A DNA stretch of 6,091 nt, from positions 1 to 6,091 of the forward strand of contig PMKA01000440.1 of the NCBI GenBank assembly GCA_003157575.1, given 5' to 3'. Below, piece after piece: positions 5,737 through 6,091 of this stretch. Under the pieces are notes generated by a model. The model did not search any database. It was not told the DNA's origin and worked only from the letters and a program-made list of their open reading frames with translations. The stretch comes from Opitutia bacterium (lineage in GTDB: Bacteria; Verrucomicrobiota; Verrucomicrobiia; Opitutales; Opitutaceae). The translations under genes and the position numbers were made by a program. Position 1 is the stretch's first letter, and each line of letters opens with the position of its first letter.

Positions 5737-6091
5737 TTACCAGATGAGCACTCTCTCCCCGGCCGCCCGGCGCATGGGCGCCCCTTCAGGTACGTCAAAT
5801 GCAGCCGCAAATTCCGAAAGGTTCGACAGCGGACCATTGACCCTGAATCGCGGAGCCGAGTGCGGATCGGTGTTAACCTGGAGACGCGCCGCCTCCGGCC
5901 TCATGCTTTCGTGCCACACGGTCGCCCAGCTCAGGAAGAACCGTTGTTCAGGCGTGTAGCCCAAAACCGCTGTGTGCGGCTGGCCCGCCAACGCCTTCTG
6001 CAGCGCGGAGTAGGCAATCTTGACGCCTCCAAGGTCCGCGATGTTCTCCCCCTGTGTCAGCTCGCCGTTAATGTGAAGATCGTCGATCGGG
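5737..6091 (-). CDS. M13 family zinc metallopeptidase, C-terminal part (partial)
   Basis: The window holds the last 117 codons; the 5' part, including the HExxH zinc motif, lies beyond the right edge. M13 enzymes (neprilysin/PepO type) are large zinc endopeptidases, typically about 650-700 residues, that cleave oligopeptides and usually act in the periplasm or outside the cell. The visible part starts within the segment leading to LTQGENIADLGG, where the Glu of GENIAD is the third zinc ligand and the following Asp its helper. It continues through YTPEQRFFLSWATVW and the typical DPHSAPRFRVNGPLSN, and ends RVLIW followed by TAA, the normal family C-terminus. The frame is intact. The subfamily and signal peptide cannot be judged here. 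It is upstream of the deiminase gene on the same strand, separated by 130 bases. Confidence 0.95.
   Translation of the reverse strand, partial: PIDDLHINGELTQGENIADLGGVKIAYSALQKALAGQPHTAVLGYTPEQRFFLSWATVWHESMRPEAARLQVNTDPHSAPRFRVNGPLSNLSEFAAAFDVPEGAPMRRAAGERVLIW

Noticed and set aside
5607..5837. Extension of the deiminase frame up to 5837
   Set aside because: It overlaps the C-terminus of the M13 peptidase and encodes a low-complexity basic sequence not found in the family.

Overview
The window looks like GC-rich chromosomal DNA from a Gram-negative bacterium of the Verrucomicrobiota, most likely an Opitutia/Opitutaceae-like lineage. Three points support this: an LpxC-FabZ fusion encoded directly upstream of lpxA (a PVC-type lipid A gene order), an EF-P with an unusual loop tip, and the general style of the proteins. 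The taxonomic call is inference from protein content. No rRNA, tRNA, CRISPR array, insertion sequence or phage gene was seen.

Layout. Positions 1-69 hold short direct repeats at the left edge, followed by about 310 bases with no convincing gene. hisI (histidine biosynthesis) lies at 380-835 on the plus strand. It converges on a minus-strand lipid A operon, lpxC-fabZ (3109 to 1775) followed after 7 bases by lpxA (1767 to 970). efp (3246-3803, plus strand) is divergent from lpxC across a 136-base promoter region. Everything to the right is on the minus strand: a small unassigned putative lipoprotein (4364 to 3870), an agmatine deiminase-family enzyme (about 5606 to 4548), and the C-terminal 117 codons of an M13 zinc metallopeptidase running off the right edge.

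How the genes work together. LpxA adds the 3-hydroxyacyl chain to UDP-GlcNAc and LpxC then commits the product to lipid A. FabZ uses the same 3-hydroxyacyl-ACP pool for phospholipid fatty acids. Having LpxC and FabZ in one polypeptide, with LpxA translated next, puts the branch point between lipopolysaccharide and phospholipid under one promoter. EF-P, hisI, the deiminase and the peptidase are separate functions with no visible pathway link.

No wholly new system is evident. The points most worth a second look are an asparagine at the EF-P loop tip where Lys or Arg is usually modified, the LpxC-FabZ fusion operon, an Ala at the LpxA acyl-chain ruler position, the repeat cluster at the left edge, and the unassigned lipoprotein.
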